A stretch of 64,000 bases of DNA, from NCBI GenBank assembly GCA_044356305.1, contig JBIKWM010000012.1:22351-86350 (forward strand), read 5' to 3'. This document shows positions 49,652 through 58,485 of the stretch, piece by piece. Both the position numbers and the translations under genes were made by a program. The DNA comes from JBIKWM01 sp044356305 (lineage in GTDB: Bacteria; Bacteroidota; Bacteroidia; UBA10329). Numbering within the stretch: the stretch's first letter is position 1; the number at the start of each line of letters is the position of its first letter. Under the pieces are notes generated by a model that worked only from the letters and a program-made list of their open reading frames with translations, was not told where the DNA came from and made no database searches.

Positions 49652-50377
49652 TCACCAATCCTTTTCCATAGGTACTTTCTGAACCTTGGCGCGCTGCTTC
49701 TCCATCCGCTCGCGAATGTCCTGCTCATCCTTGTTCATGGCATCCAACATACGCTCTGCATCCTTCTTGCTCATCTGGTCGGGCCGTGGCTGCTGCTGTT
49801 CGCCCTTCTTATCGTCCTGCTTGTCCTGCTGCTGGTCCTGCTTATCCTGCTGGTCTTTCTTATCCTGCTGCTGATTCTGCTTCTGCTGTTCCTTGTTCTG
49901 ATCCTGTTTCTGCTGATCCTTGTTCTGATCCTGATTCTGCTGCTGCTGTTGCTGCTGCAACATACGCTTGGCATAGGCCAGGTTGTATTTCGTGTCGGCA
50001 TCGCTGGGACGGTTGCGCAGACTCTGCTTGTACGCCTCCACGCTCTCGGCATATTTCTTCTGCTTCAGGTACGAGTTGCCCAGGTTGTGATAGGCCTTGG
50101 CCTTGCGCTCGGCATCGGTGGTGAGGTCGGGCAGCGACTTGAACTGGGCCTCGGCCTCAGCGAACCGCTCCTGACGGTAGAGAGCATCGCCCAGGTTGAA
50201 TTTGGACACGAACGGGTCACCGCCCTGGGTGGCGGCATCGATGTAACTCTTCTCGGCCACATCGTACTTTTTATCAGTGTAGGCCTTGTTGCCTTCCTTG
50301 ATGATCGAGTTGCCCTTTTGGGCGAACGCGGGCGAGAACGCCACCATCAGCCACGCGATATGAAAGAGAGTCCTCAT
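49652..50377 (-). CDS. batC: BatC: TPR protein with Gln/Lys/Asp-rich region
   Basis: 241 residues. Signal peptide MRTLFHIAWLMVAFSPAFA, three TPRs (NKAYTDKKYDVAEKSYIDAA, FNLGDALYRQERFAEAEAQF, HNLGNSYLKQKKYAESVEAY), then a low-complexity stretch from about residue 140 made of Q, K, D and N (KDQQKQDQNKEQQKQN), then MSKKDAERMLDAMNKDEQDI. Four-base overlap with batB. The plus strand opposite the low-complexity region is an open Leu-rich frame, which is a shadow. Confidence 0.88.
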   Translation of the reverse strand: MRTLFHIAWLMVAFSPAFAQKGNSIIKEGNKAYTDKKYDVAEKSYIDAATQGGDPFVSKFNLGDALYRQERFAEAEAQFKSLPDLTTDAERKAKAYHNLGNSYLKQKKYAESVEAYKQSLRNRPSDADTKYNLAYAKRMLQQQQQQQNQDQNKDQQKQDQNKEQQKQNQQQDKKDQQDKQDQQQDKQDDKKGEQQQPRPDQMSKKDAERMLDAMNKDEQDIRERMEKQRAKVQKVPMEKDW

Positions 50378-51414
50378 TTCTTCTTGGTGCCGAAAAGGTC
50401 AACGTTGCGGAACAGGATGGTCTTGCGGGTGGGGGTGATGAACTCAAGCAGTAGGATGATGAGGGCGGCTGCCAGCAGATACTGGAAACGGTCCTCGTAG
50501 CTGGTGAACATGGTGCTGCCGAACTCCTCGCGCTGCATCTCCTCGAGGCGGTCGAGCAGCAGGTCGAGCGCATTGCCCGATGCATTGGCCTGCACGTAGG
50601 TGCCATTGGCCGATGCGGCTATCTGTTGAAGGATGGTCTCGTTGAGCTTGCTCACCACGGTGTGGCCCTCGCGGTCCTTGCGGTAGCCCACCATCTGGCC
50701 GTTGCGGTACTCGGGCAGCGGTGTGCCCTCGGTGCTGCCAATGCCCACAGTGTGGATGATGATGCCCGACTCGCCTGCCGAGGTGGCGGCCTGCAGGGCA
50801 TCCTCATCGTGGTTCTCGCCATCGCTGATGATGATGATGGCGCGGTCGCTCTTGGTCTCGGGGCTGAACGAGCGCTGGGCCAGTTCGATGGCCTTGCCTA
50901 TGGCCGTGCCCTGTGCCGGCACTATGTCGGTGTCGATGGTGCGCAGGAACAGCTTGGCGGCCGCATGGTCAATGGTCAAGGGCAGCTGCACGTAGGCATC
51001 GCCCGCAAAGACGATGATGCCCACGCGGTCGTTGCGCAGGCGGTCCACCAGCTTGCTGATGTTGAGCTTGGCCCGTTCCAGTCGGTTGGGCTCAAGGTCG
51101 GTGGCCAGCATGGAGTTGCTCACATCGAGGCACACCATGATCTCAAATCCCTGCCGCTTCACATCCTCCACCTTATTTCCTATCTGCGGGTCGGCAGCGG
51201 CCAGTATGAGCAGGCCCAGCACCACGGCCTGCAGAGTACGCTTGAGGCGCTCGCGGCCCATGGAGTGCCGGGGCATGAGGCGCTGCACCAGTGCGTGCTC
51301 GCCCAGCGCGGCCAGGGTCCTTCTGCGTGCGCGGGCCCGCAGCCAGAACAGCAGCAGCAGCCCTGGCACAAGGGCCAGGAGCCAGAGCAGCTCGGGGTGG
51401 GCGAATCGGGTCAT
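50374..51414 (-). CDS. batB: BatB: von Willebrand factor A membrane protein
   Basis: 346 residues. N-terminal TM (LLWLLALVPGLLLLFWLRAR) and a second (LKRTLQAVVLGLLILAAADP), VWA domain with MIDAS motif MVCLDVSNSML, Thr/Asp in LPLTIDHAAAK and IIIISDGENHDE, and a C-terminal TM (FQYLLAAALIILLLEFI). ATGA overlaps on both sides with batA and batC. Confidence 0.92.
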   Translation of the reverse strand: MTRFAHPELLWLLALVPGLLLLFWLRARARRRTLAALGEHALVQRLMPRHSMGRERLKRTLQAVVLGLLILAAADPQIGNKVEDVKRQGFEIMVCLDVSNSMLATDLEPNRLERAKLNISKLVDRLRNDRVGIIVFAGDAYVQLPLTIDHAAAKLFLRTIDTDIVPAQGTAIGKAIELAQRSFSPETKSDRAIIIISDGENHDEDALQAATSAGESGIIIHTVGIGSTEGTPLPEYRNGQMVGYRKDREGHTVVSKLNETILQQIAASANGTYVQANASGNALDLLLDRLEEMQREEFGSTMFTSYEDRFQYLLAAALIILLLEFITPTRKTILFRNVDLFGTKKK

Positions 51415-52415
51415 GGCAGCGTGCGGAGCAAGGTGTTGCGGAGTATGAGCTCAAGCCCGAACAGGAGCAGGCCGAGCAGGGCCAGCGGCAGGAACTCCTC
51501 CCTGCGCTTGCGGTACTCGGTCACATCGATCTTCGATTTCTCCAATTGGTCAATCTCCTCATACACCTTCTTGAGCGATTCATTGTCGGTAGCGCGGAAG
51601 TAGCGGCCTCCGGTCATCTCGGCCACCTCGGTGAGCAGGTCCTCATTGATCCGTACCTCCACATCCTGATACACGCGCTGCCCGAACATGTTGGTCATGG
51701 GGAACGGGGCGGTGCCGATGGTGCCCACCCCGATGGTGTACACCCGCACCCCGAACTCCTTGGCTATCTCGGCCGCGGTGAGGGGGGCTATGCTGCCGGC
51801 ATTGTTCTCGCCATCCGTGAGCAGTATCACCACCTTGCTGATGGCCTCGCTGTCCTTGAGGCGCTTCACCCCGTTGGCCAGGCCCATGCCAATTGCGGTG
51901 CCGTCCTCGAGCATGCCGTTCTTCACCTCGCTGAAGAGGTTCTGGATTACCGAATGATCGGTGGTGAGGGGGCATTGGGTGAAACTTTCGCCTGCGAACA
52001 CCACCAGCCCGATGCGGTCGTTGGGGCGCTGCTCTATGAAGTTCATGGCCACCTTTTTGGATGCCTCGAGTCGGTTGGGTTTGAAATCCTCGGCCAACAT
52101 CGACCCGCTGATATCCATACTGATGACGATGTCGATGCCCTCGCTCGTCACGTCCTGCCAGCTGCTGGTGCTCTGCGGGCGGGCCAGTGCCACAATGAAC
52201 ACCGCCATGGCCAGACAGCGCAGCACCATAGGCGCGTGCACCAGGCGTTGGCGGAAGGTGATCTGCAGGCCGCCCAGGTGCCCGGTGTGCGAATAGCGCA
52301 GGTCGGCCCTGTCCTTGCGCAGCCGCCAGATGTACCAGCCCACCATGGCGGGCACCAGCAGCAGCAGCCACAGCAGGGCCGGGTCCTTGAACTCTATGCC
52401 GCTCATCAGGCTCAT
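51411..52415 (-). CDS. batA: BatA: von Willebrand factor A membrane protein
   Basis: 334 residues, same layout as BatB: TM (ALLWLLLLVPAMVGWYIW), TM (PMVLRCLAMAVFIVALARP), VWA with IVISMDISGSMLAEDF (DxSxS), TAIGMGLANGVKRL and VILLTDGENNAGS, and a final TM (LPLALLGLLLFGLELIL). Overlaps the upstream gene by four bases. BatA and BatB are inferred to form a hetero-oligomer with MoxR assisting. Confidence 0.92.
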   Translation of the reverse strand: MSLMSGIEFKDPALLWLLLLVPAMVGWYIWRLRKDRADLRYSHTGHLGGLQITFRQRLVHAPMVLRCLAMAVFIVALARPQSTSSWQDVTSEGIDIVISMDISGSMLAEDFKPNRLEASKKVAMNFIEQRPNDRIGLVVFAGESFTQCPLTTDHSVIQNLFSEVKNGMLEDGTAIGMGLANGVKRLKDSEAISKVVILLTDGENNAGSIAPLTAAEIAKEFGVRVYTIGVGTIGTAPFPMTNMFGQRVYQDVEVRINEDLLTEVAEMTGGRYFRATDNESLKKVYEEIDQLEKSKIDVTEYRKRREEFLPLALLGLLLFGLELILRNTLLRTLP

Positions 52416-53317
52416 GCCTTGGTATCGGTGACGGGTGCGGGTATGGTGGCTTTTATGAAGGCCACGGCAAGGTCCATGCTCTGTTCGTTCTCGGTGGCAA
52501 TGGGCCGTGCCTTGGCGAATTTGACCAGATCGGCCAGCATGAGCACCTTGCGGAGGTCGACTATCAGGGCGCGGTCGAGGCCGTTGCGCTCCATGGCATA
52601 GGTTATCTCATCGGTGGTCTGCTCCAAGGCCATGATGCCGAAGCGCTGCTCGAGGTACCAGCGGATAATGTCGGTCAGTTCAATGTGATAATCCTTGGCG
52701 CGGTCGGCCTGCCACAGTTTCTGTTGGCGCAACGCCTCAAGGCGGGCCAGGGCCGTGACGTGCGCAGGTTCTGCCGGGGCAGGGGGGAGGACCGCCTCGG
52801 GCCGGGTCTTTTTCTTTTTTAGCCAATAGTAAAGGAAGGGGATGATGAGAGCGAGAAGCAGATAACCTATGATCCAGGGCAGTAGCGCATACCAGTCAAA
52901 GGGAGGGTCTAATGGCTCCACGATGTCCATGATGTCGGCCGCCTCGTCCACGGGTATGTCGGCCACATAGATCAGGCTCGGCTCGGTGCGGAAGGTGTCG
53001 GTGCCTATCAGCACAGGCAGTGGCGGAATGACAATGAAGCCCGTGTCGAAACTTGTGAGTGTGAGCACCTGCCGCAACAGGGCGGGGCCGTCTTTCGGGG
53101 CAATGGTATCGATGCGCGAGGCCACCACCTCCACCTGCGCGGTGATGGTATCGGCAAAGGCCGGAAAGGTCACGGACAATCCCGGTTCGTATGGCGTCTC
53201 GATGGTAAGGTGCACCTGATCGCCCAGCAGGATCTGGGTGCTGTCTATGGCCGAGCGGATAGGCGACTGCGCCAGCGTTGGCAGCGCCAGTGCCAGCAGC
53301 AACAGGGCTGTCGCCAT
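52412..53317 (-). CDS. Bat-operon secreted/membrane protein of unknown function
   Basis: 301 residues from ATG 53317, followed by a signal peptide (MATALLLLALALPTLAQ). The open frame continues 127 codons upstream because the 42-bp repeats keep it open, but those encode only a repeated RYRDVYR-type sequence. The mature N-terminal half is a beta-sandwich like part of BatD (STQILLGDQVHLTIETPYEP), then a TM (LLPWIIGYLLLALIIPFLYY) and a helical cytoplasmic part (YHIELTDIIRWYLEQRFGIM). A protein of this architecture stands between DUF58 and batA in many Bacteroidota. Confidence 0.82.
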   Translation of the reverse strand: MATALLLLALALPTLAQSPIRSAIDSTQILLGDQVHLTIETPYEPGLSVTFPAFADTITAQVEVVASRIDTIAPKDGPALLRQVLTLTSFDTGFIVIPPLPVLIGTDTFRTEPSLIYVADIPVDEAADIMDIVEPLDPPFDWYALLPWIIGYLLLALIIPFLYYWLKKKKTRPEAVLPPAPAEPAHVTALARLEALRQQKLWQADRAKDYHIELTDIIRWYLEQRFGIMALEQTTDEITYAMERNGLDRALIVDLRKVLMLADLVKFAKARPIATENEQSMDLAVAFIKATIPAPVTDTKA

Positions 53318-53362
53318 CCATTTACCGCCAATGGACCTGCACAGCACAGATTCTGTGGCAGT

Positions 53363-53614
53363 GCGGTACACATCTCTGTACCGCATCAAATTGCCTGTGG
53401 CGATGCGGTACACGCCTCTGTACCGCATCAAATTGCCTGTGGCGATGCGGTACACGTCTCTGTACCGCATCAAATTGCCTGTGGCAGTGCGGTACACGTC
53501 TCTGTACCGCATCAAATTGCCTGTGGCGATGCGGTACACGTCTCTGTACCGCAGCAAATTGCCTGTGGCGGTGCGGTACACGTCTCTGTTCCGCATCAAA
53601 CTGCCTGTGGCGGT
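53363..53614. repeat. 42-bp palindromic tandem array, six units
   Basis: Units at 53363, 53405, 53447, 53489, 53531 and 53573, then decay. Each has the inverted repeat GCGGTACA-CGTCTC-TGTACCGC (8-bp stem) followed by ATCAAATTGCCTGTGGC(G/A)(A/G)T. Period divisible by three, so all frames stay open, in minus reading as 14-residue repeats. It lies in the 448-bp spacer (53318-53765) of the Bat operon, 46 bp before the ATG at 53317. Confidence 0.95.
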
Positions 53615-53698
53615 GCTATCAGCGTCTGCCGACAGCACCGAATCCGTTGAAGCGCATCCAGCCACCTGATTCATCCTATGTCCATCCACCACAATCAT

Positions 53699-53761
53699 CT
53701 TTCACTCATCACATTCACTCTCACTTTCACTCATCAATCAACAATCAGCAATCATAAATCA
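53699..53761. repeat. CACTCATCA / AATCAACAATCAGC spacer repeats
   Basis: CACTCATCACATTCACTCTC, then ACTTTCACTCATCA, then CAATCAACAATCAGCAATCAT, the last nearly identical to 24580-24598. Confidence 0.65.
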
Positions 53762-53765
53762 CAGC

Positions 53766-54641
53766 TCACCTCCTCGTCCCTCTCAGTTTGAGCAGGGTGG
53801 TAAGTGCGGCCACATAGCTGCGGTCGGTGTATAGGTCAGCGGTATCGACACCCGCCCGCCTCAGCAGGTCGCGGCCCTTGGCATCCAGTTCCAAGGCGCG
53901 GGCCTTGAAGGCGGTGCGTACCTGTTCGCTGCCGGTGTCCACCCATTGCTCGGTGCCGGTCTCGGCATCGGTCAGGCGCACCAGGCCCACATCGGGCAGT
54001 TCGTCCTCGCGCTGGTCGCGCACCCGCAGGGCCACCAGGTCGTGCTTGCGGGCGGCAATGCGCAGGGGGTCATCGTATCCGCTGCCCATCAGGTCGCTCA
54101 TCAGGAAGGCTATGCTGCGCTTCTTGATGGCGTTGGTCAGAAAGCGCAGCGCCATGCCTATGTCGGTGCCCTTGCCCTGCGGTTGGAACTCGATCAGCTC
54201 GCGGATGATGCGCAGGATGTGGGTCTTTCCTTTTTTGGGCGGGATAAAGAGCTCGATGCGGTCGGTGAACAGGATCACCCCGATCTTGTCGTTGTTGGTC
54301 AGTGCCGAGAACGAGAGCACGGCACACAGTTCGGTGATCAGGTCGCGCTTGCTCTGGCCGTGCGTACCGAAATCGCCACTGGCGCTCACATCCACCACCA
54401 GCACAAGGGTCAGCTCGCGTTCCTCCTCAAACACCTTCACGAACGGGGTGCCATAGCGGGCCGTCACGTTCCAGTCAATGTTCCTGATATCATCGCCATA
54501 GGCATACTCGCGCACCTCGCTGAAGGCCATGCCCCGCCCCTTGAAGGCCGAGTGATACTGCCCCGAGAATATCTGATTGCTCAGACCCCGGGTCTTGATC
54601 TCGATCTTACGAACCTTCTTGAGGAGCTCTGAGGTTTCCAT
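53766..54641 (-). CDS. DUF58 VWA-like protein of the Bat operon
   Basis: 291 residues. IKTRGLSNQIFSGQYHSAFK and EYAYGDDIRNIDWNVTARYG carry the DUF58 signature, followed by a VWA-like fold with VLVVDVSASGDFGTHG (MIDAS) and TDRIELFIPPKKGKTHILRI. Operates with MoxR. Forty-two bases after the moxR stop, the gap filled by a spacer repeat. Confidence 0.92.
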   Translation of the reverse strand: METSELLKKVRKIEIKTRGLSNQIFSGQYHSAFKGRGMAFSEVREYAYGDDIRNIDWNVTARYGTPFVKVFEEERELTLVLVVDVSASGDFGTHGQSKRDLITELCAVLSFSALTNNDKIGVILFTDRIELFIPPKKGKTHILRIIRELIEFQPQGKGTDIGMALRFLTNAIKKRSIAFLMSDLMGSGYDDPLRIAARKHDLVALRVRDQREDELPDVGLVRLTDAETGTEQWVDTGSEQVRTAFKARALELDAKGRDLLRRAGVDTADLYTDRSYVAALTTLLKLRGTRR

Positions 54642-54648
54642 GGCCTTT

Positions 54649-54679
54649 GGCTAATGGCTAACAGCTAAAAGCTAATGGC
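54649..54679. repeat. GCTAATGGCTAACAGCTAAAAGC spacer repeat
   Basis: Imperfect direct repeats of GCTAAnnG in the 42-bp gap between moxR and the DUF58 gene. Confidence 0.65.
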
Positions 54680-54683
54680 TTTA

Positions 54684-55673
54684 TCATGGTACTTCAACAC
54701 TATTCAGTATCTCAGCAATGATCTCTTCGCTGGTCATGTTCTCGGCCTCGGCCTCGTAGGTAAGGCCTATGCGGTGTCGCAGCACATCGTTGCACACGGC
54801 ACGCACATCCTCGGGTATCACGTAGCCCCGCCTGCGGATGAATGCATAGGCCTTTGAAGCCTGTGCCAGGCTGATGCTGGCCCGTGGCGACCCACCGAAG
54901 CTGATCAGGCCCTTGAGTTTGCCAAGACCGTACTGATCGGGGAAGCGGCTTGCAAACACTATGTCAACGATGTACTTCTCAATCTTCTCGTCCATATACA
55001 CCTGCCGCACCACCTCGCGGGCCCTGAGGATGTCCTCGGGCTTGAGGATGGCCGAGGCCTTCGGGAACTCGCCCTGTATGTTCTGGCGGATGATGCGCGC
55101 CTCGTCCTCCTTGGTGGGGTACGATATCACCACCTTGAGCATGAAACGGTCCACCTGCGCCTCGGGCAGCGGGTAGGTCCCTTCCTGTTCCACGGGGTTC
55201 TGTGTGGCCATCACCAGGAAAGGCTCCTGCAGCTTGAAGGTCTGGTCGCCAATGGTCACCTGCTTCTCCTGCATGGCCTCGAGCAGGGCGCTCTGCACCT
55301 TGGCCGGGGCGCGGTTTATCTCATCGGCCAATATGAAATTGCTGAACACCGGCCCTTTGCGCACCATGAAACCACCACTTTTCTGGTCGTAGATCATGGT
55401 ACCTATCAGGTCGGCCGGCAGCAGGTCGGGCGTGAACTGTATGCGGCTGAAACCCGCGCTGATGGTGCTGGCCAGGGTGTTGATGGCCAGGGTCTTGGCC
55501 AGCCCGGGCACCCCCTCCAGTAGAATGTGGCCCTTGCTCAGCAGCCCTATCAGCAGGCTGTCGGTCATGTGGCGCTGGCCCACTATCACCTTGTTCATCT
55601 CAAGGTTAATGAGGTCGACAAAGGCGCTCTCCTTCTCGATCATCTCATTGATCTGGCGTATGTCCATGCTCAT
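54684..55673 (-). CDS. MoxR-family AAA+ ATPase
   Basis: 329 residues. Walker A GVPGLAKT at 54-61, TPDLLPADLIGTMI, Walker B in NFILADEINRAPAKVQSALL, sensor 1 in VMATQNPVEQEGTYPLPEAQ, arginine finger QVDRFMLKV and sensor 2 GGSPRASISL. MoxR ATPases act as chaperones for VWA proteins. First gene of the operon; a full two-part promoter lies 160 bases upstream. Confidence 0.95.
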   Translation of the reverse strand: MSMDIRQINEMIEKESAFVDLINLEMNKVIVGQRHMTDSLLIGLLSKGHILLEGVPGLAKTLAINTLASTISAGFSRIQFTPDLLPADLIGTMIYDQKSGGFMVRKGPVFSNFILADEINRAPAKVQSALLEAMQEKQVTIGDQTFKLQEPFLVMATQNPVEQEGTYPLPEAQVDRFMLKVVISYPTKEDEARIIRQNIQGEFPKASAILKPEDILRAREVVRQVYMDEKIEKYIVDIVFASRFPDQYGLGKLKGLISFGGSPRASISLAQASKAYAFIRRRGYVIPEDVRAVCNDVLRHRIGLTYEAEAENMTSEEIIAEILNSVEVP

Positions 55674-55828
55674 GGCGTGTACAGTGTTGTGTTGCTATCG
55701 GTTCAATCTGCCTCGGCCCTCTCAGCCTCCGGTCCTATGATAGTGGCGCCTCGTAGCCGTATTCACGGCTGGCAGACCTCGCATCTCATAGCACTGAAGC
55801 CTGTGTACGGTGACCTTAAAGCGGGCCG

Positions 55829-55860
55829 CAAAACTAAAATTGTACGGCTTGCCCAGTCAA
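55829..55860 (-). promoter_or_regulatory. two-part Bacteroidota promoter of the moxR-bat operon
   Basis: On the minus strand TTG (complement of 55858-55860, within GTGTTGACT), 21 bases, then TAGTTTTG (complement of 55829-55836) followed by C. Both spacing and sequences agree with the -33/-7 consensus; leader of about 150 nt. Confidence 0.7.
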
Positions 55861-55927
55861 CACCATTTTTAAGCTGATGTGCGGGCGCTGCGGTTAAGAT
55901 TTGTTAACGCGTGCCCACCACTTCGGC

Positions 55928-56548
55928 TCACTCATTCAAGCCCTTTCCGGCCAGGATGGAAGGCGCACACCGGTCGATGCGTGCCTCGCGTGTGGCGCTC
56001 TGTTTGGCACCGGCTATGTGCAGCAGGTAGCCGCGCTGACGGCCCGGTGTGAGGCGCGTAAATGCCTCGCGCAGCGCAGGGTCGGCCGCCAATCGGGTAG
56101 CCAGCTCTTCGGGCATGGGTTGTGCTGCAGCAGGGCGTGCCGGTATTTTTATTCCCTTTTCCTCCGCATCAATGGCCTCAAAGACCAAGGTGCGCAGTGC
56201 AGGCTCATGATCAATGATCTGTTGCATGGATGTGAAACGGACAATGCGCCCCTCGTGCGAGTTCTCGCCCGGCAGTTGCAGCAGCCCGTCCGTGTCAGTG
56301 AGCAGCACACCTTTGAAGAAACTCAGGGCGCAGCAGTCCTTCCAAGCAAACAGCATGATCACATTCTTGCCTTTGATGGTGTAGCACGGCATGCCCCATT
56401 TGCGCTCCTCGGTAAGTCCGCAGCTCATCAGCAGCGCGCGCAGGGCCCTCAGTTCAGCAGCCCATCTGTGCACCTTGCAGTCGGGGGTGGCGTGCAGCTT
56501 GCAGCGGCCGCAGCCCTCGGCAAGGTATTGGTCAACAGCAGGGTTCAT
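55928..56548 (-). CDS. YdeI/DUF1801-like protein
   Basis: 206 residues. N-terminal Cys-containing stretch (CGRCKLHATPDCKVHRW), a DUF1801-like core (ERKWGMPCYTIKGKNVIMLF, CCALSFFKGVLL), and a C-terminal YdeI-like tail (AFTRLTPGRQRGYLLHIAGA, KQSATREARIDRC). Function unknown. The tail motif is the OmpD-associated YdeI signature. Between tRNA-Val and the moxR promoter, own strand minus. Confidence 0.82.
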   Translation of the reverse strand: MNPAVDQYLAEGCGRCKLHATPDCKVHRWAAELRALRALLMSCGLTEERKWGMPCYTIKGKNVIMLFAWKDCCALSFFKGVLLTDTDGLLQLPGENSHEGRIVRFTSMQQIIDHEPALRTLVFEAIDAEEKGIKIPARPAAAQPMPEELATRLAADPALREAFTRLTPGRQRGYLLHIAGAKQSATREARIDRCAPSILAGKGLNE

Positions 56549-56644
56549 GCTTTAAGCGCTCTCTTATCAGGTCATCTATCGACCTGATGCTGCCGTTTCG
56601 CTGATCCAGTTTCAGCGAGGAGTCTTCTATGTTCAGACCCTGGG

Positions 56645-56721
56645 TGGTGGGACATACTGGATTCGAACCAGTGACCTCTTCCATGTCAAGGAAGCACTCT
56701 AACCAACTGAGCTAATGCCCC
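56645..56721 (-). tRNA. tRNA-Val (anticodon GAC)
   Basis: Cloverleaf on the minus strand: acceptor GGGGCAT/ATGTCCC (one G-U), TA, D arm GCTC-AGTTGGTTA-GAGT, anticodon arm CTTCC-TTGACAT-GGAAG with GAC (complement of 56685-56687), T arm ACTGG-TTCGAAT-CCAGT, discriminator A and encoded CCA. No other tRNA adjoins. Confidence 0.95.
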
Positions 56722-56845
56722 AAAATGGGTCGGCAAACTTAAGGCATCAGGTATTAAAGGATAGGAGCCGATGCATGAAAAGTTCGCATTGAACTTGTAA
56801 CCCTTCATCGACAATCCATAACAGGCAGGGCGGTATCTTGGCACC

Positions 56846-57193
56846 ATGAGAAGAGCCGCTATCATATTCAGTGCTATCGCCTTGCTCACCTCGTGCGAGG
56901 AGGAACAGACATTCCGCACCGTGCGCTTCAGCACCCAGACACAGAATCAACTGCTATACCATGTGGAGGTGGGCATACCACCAGATCCATTGCTCTTGAG
57001 TGCCGATACCACGGGCCCCGTCAGCATCGAATTCACAGGCGAGGTGGGCGATACGGTCACATACAGCATAGGCACCAACCTCAACTTCATACATGCAGAG
57101 CTGATAGTGAACGGTGAGATGGTGCTGGTGAGTGATCTGGGCGGGGTGAACCTTACCGATAAGAATGTGGCGGTGCGCTACGTGCTGAAGTGA
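56846..57193 (+). CDS. small hypothetical lipoprotein
   Basis: 115 residues. MRRAAIIFSAIALLTSC is a lipoprotein signal with lipobox LLTSC. The mature part is beta-rich (RTVRFSTQTQNQLLYHVEVG, FTGEVGDTVTYSIGTN). TATCTTGG lies four bases before the ATG, a -7-like site with one mismatch. No family recognised. One base before hutI, so possibly co-transcribed. Confidence 0.7.
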   Translation: MRRAAIIFSAIALLTSCEEEQTFRTVRFSTQTQNQLLYHVEVGIPPDPLLLSADTTGPVSIEFTGEVGDTVTYSIGTNLNFIHAELIVNGEMVLVSDLGGVNLTDKNVAVRYVLK

Positions 57194-57194
57194 T

Positions 57195-58436
57195 ATGGCC
57201 GACCTGCTGATCCGCAACATAGCGCAACTGGCGCAGGTGCGCGAGGTGGCCACTCGCGCCATTTCGGGCGAACGGATGTCGTTCCTCCCCATCCTGGAAG
57301 ATGCCTGGCTGTTGGCCGTTGATGGCCGCATCCGGCAGTACGGGCCTATGACCACCTGCCCCGAGCGGGCCGATGCGGAGATAGACGCCACTGGCCGCAT
57401 TGTACTGCCGGCCTGGTGCGATCCGCACACGCATCTGGTACATGCCGCCACCCGCGAGCGCGAATTCGTTGACCGGATCAAGGGTCTTACCTACGAGCAG
57501 ATAGCGGCCCGTGGCGGTGGTATCCTCAACTCGGCCGCCCGCCTGCGCGACATGGACGAGGACCGCCTTTTTGATGATGCCTGCGCCCGACTGAACCGCT
57601 GCATAGCAAGCGGCACAGGGGCCATCGAGATCAAGAGCGGCTATGGCCTCACCCTCGAATCCGAACTGAAGATGCTGCGCGTGATAAGGCGTCTGCGCGA
57701 GTGGGCCCCTGTACCGGTGAAGGCCACTTTTCTCGGTGCGCACGCATTCCCTACTGAATATAAAGAGGATAGGGAGGGTTATGTGAAGCTGATCATTGAT
57801 GTGATACTGCCAAAGGTGGCTGGCGAGGGGTTGGCCGATTTCATCGATGTGTTCTGCGAGGTGAATTATTTCACCCCGGAGCAGACTGATCGGATACTGG
57901 AGGCCGGTGTAAGGGCCGGTCTGCGCCCCAAGGTGCACGTCAATCAGTTCAATGCCATCGGTGGCGTTGCCGTGGCAGTCCGGCACGGTGCATTGAGTGT
58001 GGACCATTTGGAAGTGATGGACGAGGCGGATATCCGCGCCCTCAAGGGCAGTGGCATCATGCCCACCGTGCTGCCCGGATGCTCGCATTTCTTGGGCATA
58101 CCCTTCGCCCCGGTGCGGCAGATGTTGGATGCCGGACTGCCCGTGGCCCTTGCCACCGACTACAACCCGGGGTCGGCACCATCGGGCAATATGGGCACCG
58201 TGGTGTCATTGGCCTGCATCAAGATGCGAATGCTGCCCGAAGAGGCCATCAACGCGGCCACTGTCAATGCAGCAGTGGCCATGGCCGTGGCCGACCGCTG
58301 CGGCAGCATAACCGTTGGCAAGCGGGCAGACCTTATAATCACCGACCGCATGGAGTCGGTGGCCGCCATTCCTTACCACTTCGGTCACAGCCCGGTGTGG
58401 AAGATGATAGTGGATGGTCGCGAATTCAAGGCCTGA
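57195..58436 (+). CDS. hutI: imidazolonepropionase
   Basis: 413 residues. Metal-binding CDPHTHLVHAATRERE, substrate Arg/Tyr in ARGGGILNSAARL and EIKSGYGLTLESELK, His in ATFLGAHAFPTEYK, HVNQFNAIGG (metal His), SVDHLEVM and Asp in VALATDYNPGSAPSGN. Cleaves imidazolone propionate in histidine degradation. HutH, HutU and FtcD are not in the window. Starts one base after a small lipoprotein stop. Confidence 0.95.
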   Translation: MADLLIRNIAQLAQVREVATRAISGERMSFLPILEDAWLLAVDGRIRQYGPMTTCPERADAEIDATGRIVLPAWCDPHTHLVHAATREREFVDRIKGLTYEQIAARGGGILNSAARLRDMDEDRLFDDACARLNRCIASGTGAIEIKSGYGLTLESELKMLRVIRRLREWAPVPVKATFLGAHAFPTEYKEDREGYVKLIIDVILPKVAGEGLADFIDVFCEVNYFTPEQTDRILEAGVRAGLRPKVHVNQFNAIGGVAVAVRHGALSVDHLEVMDEADIRALKGSGIMPTVLPGCSHFLGIPFAPVRQMLDAGLPVALATDYNPGSAPSGNMGTVVSLACIKMRMLPEEAINAATVNAAVAMAVADRCGSITVGKRADLIITDRMESVAAIPYHFGHSPVWKMIVDGREFKA

Positions 58437-58485
58437 TCGGGCCTGAGTCTGACTCGCTAAGAAACCAGCAGGCAGCCCGTTCCGG

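Noticed and set aside
49481..50500. 339-codon Leu-rich plus-strand frame resembling a membrane protein
   Set aside because: It is the reverse complement of the Gln/Lys/Asp-rich codons of batC; no promoter or domain.
51291..52601. Long plus-strand frame opposite batA/batB
   Set aside because: Shadow in GC-rich coding DNA; the minus-strand VWA genes have clear motifs.
53363..53614. CRISPR array or repeat-protein gene at the 42-bp repeats
   Set aside because: No spacers. Open frames exist on both strands only because the period is a multiple of three; a clear signal-peptide ATG follows at 53317.
57195..58436. Complete histidine-utilisation operon
   Set aside because: Only hutI is present; flanking genes are unrelated.
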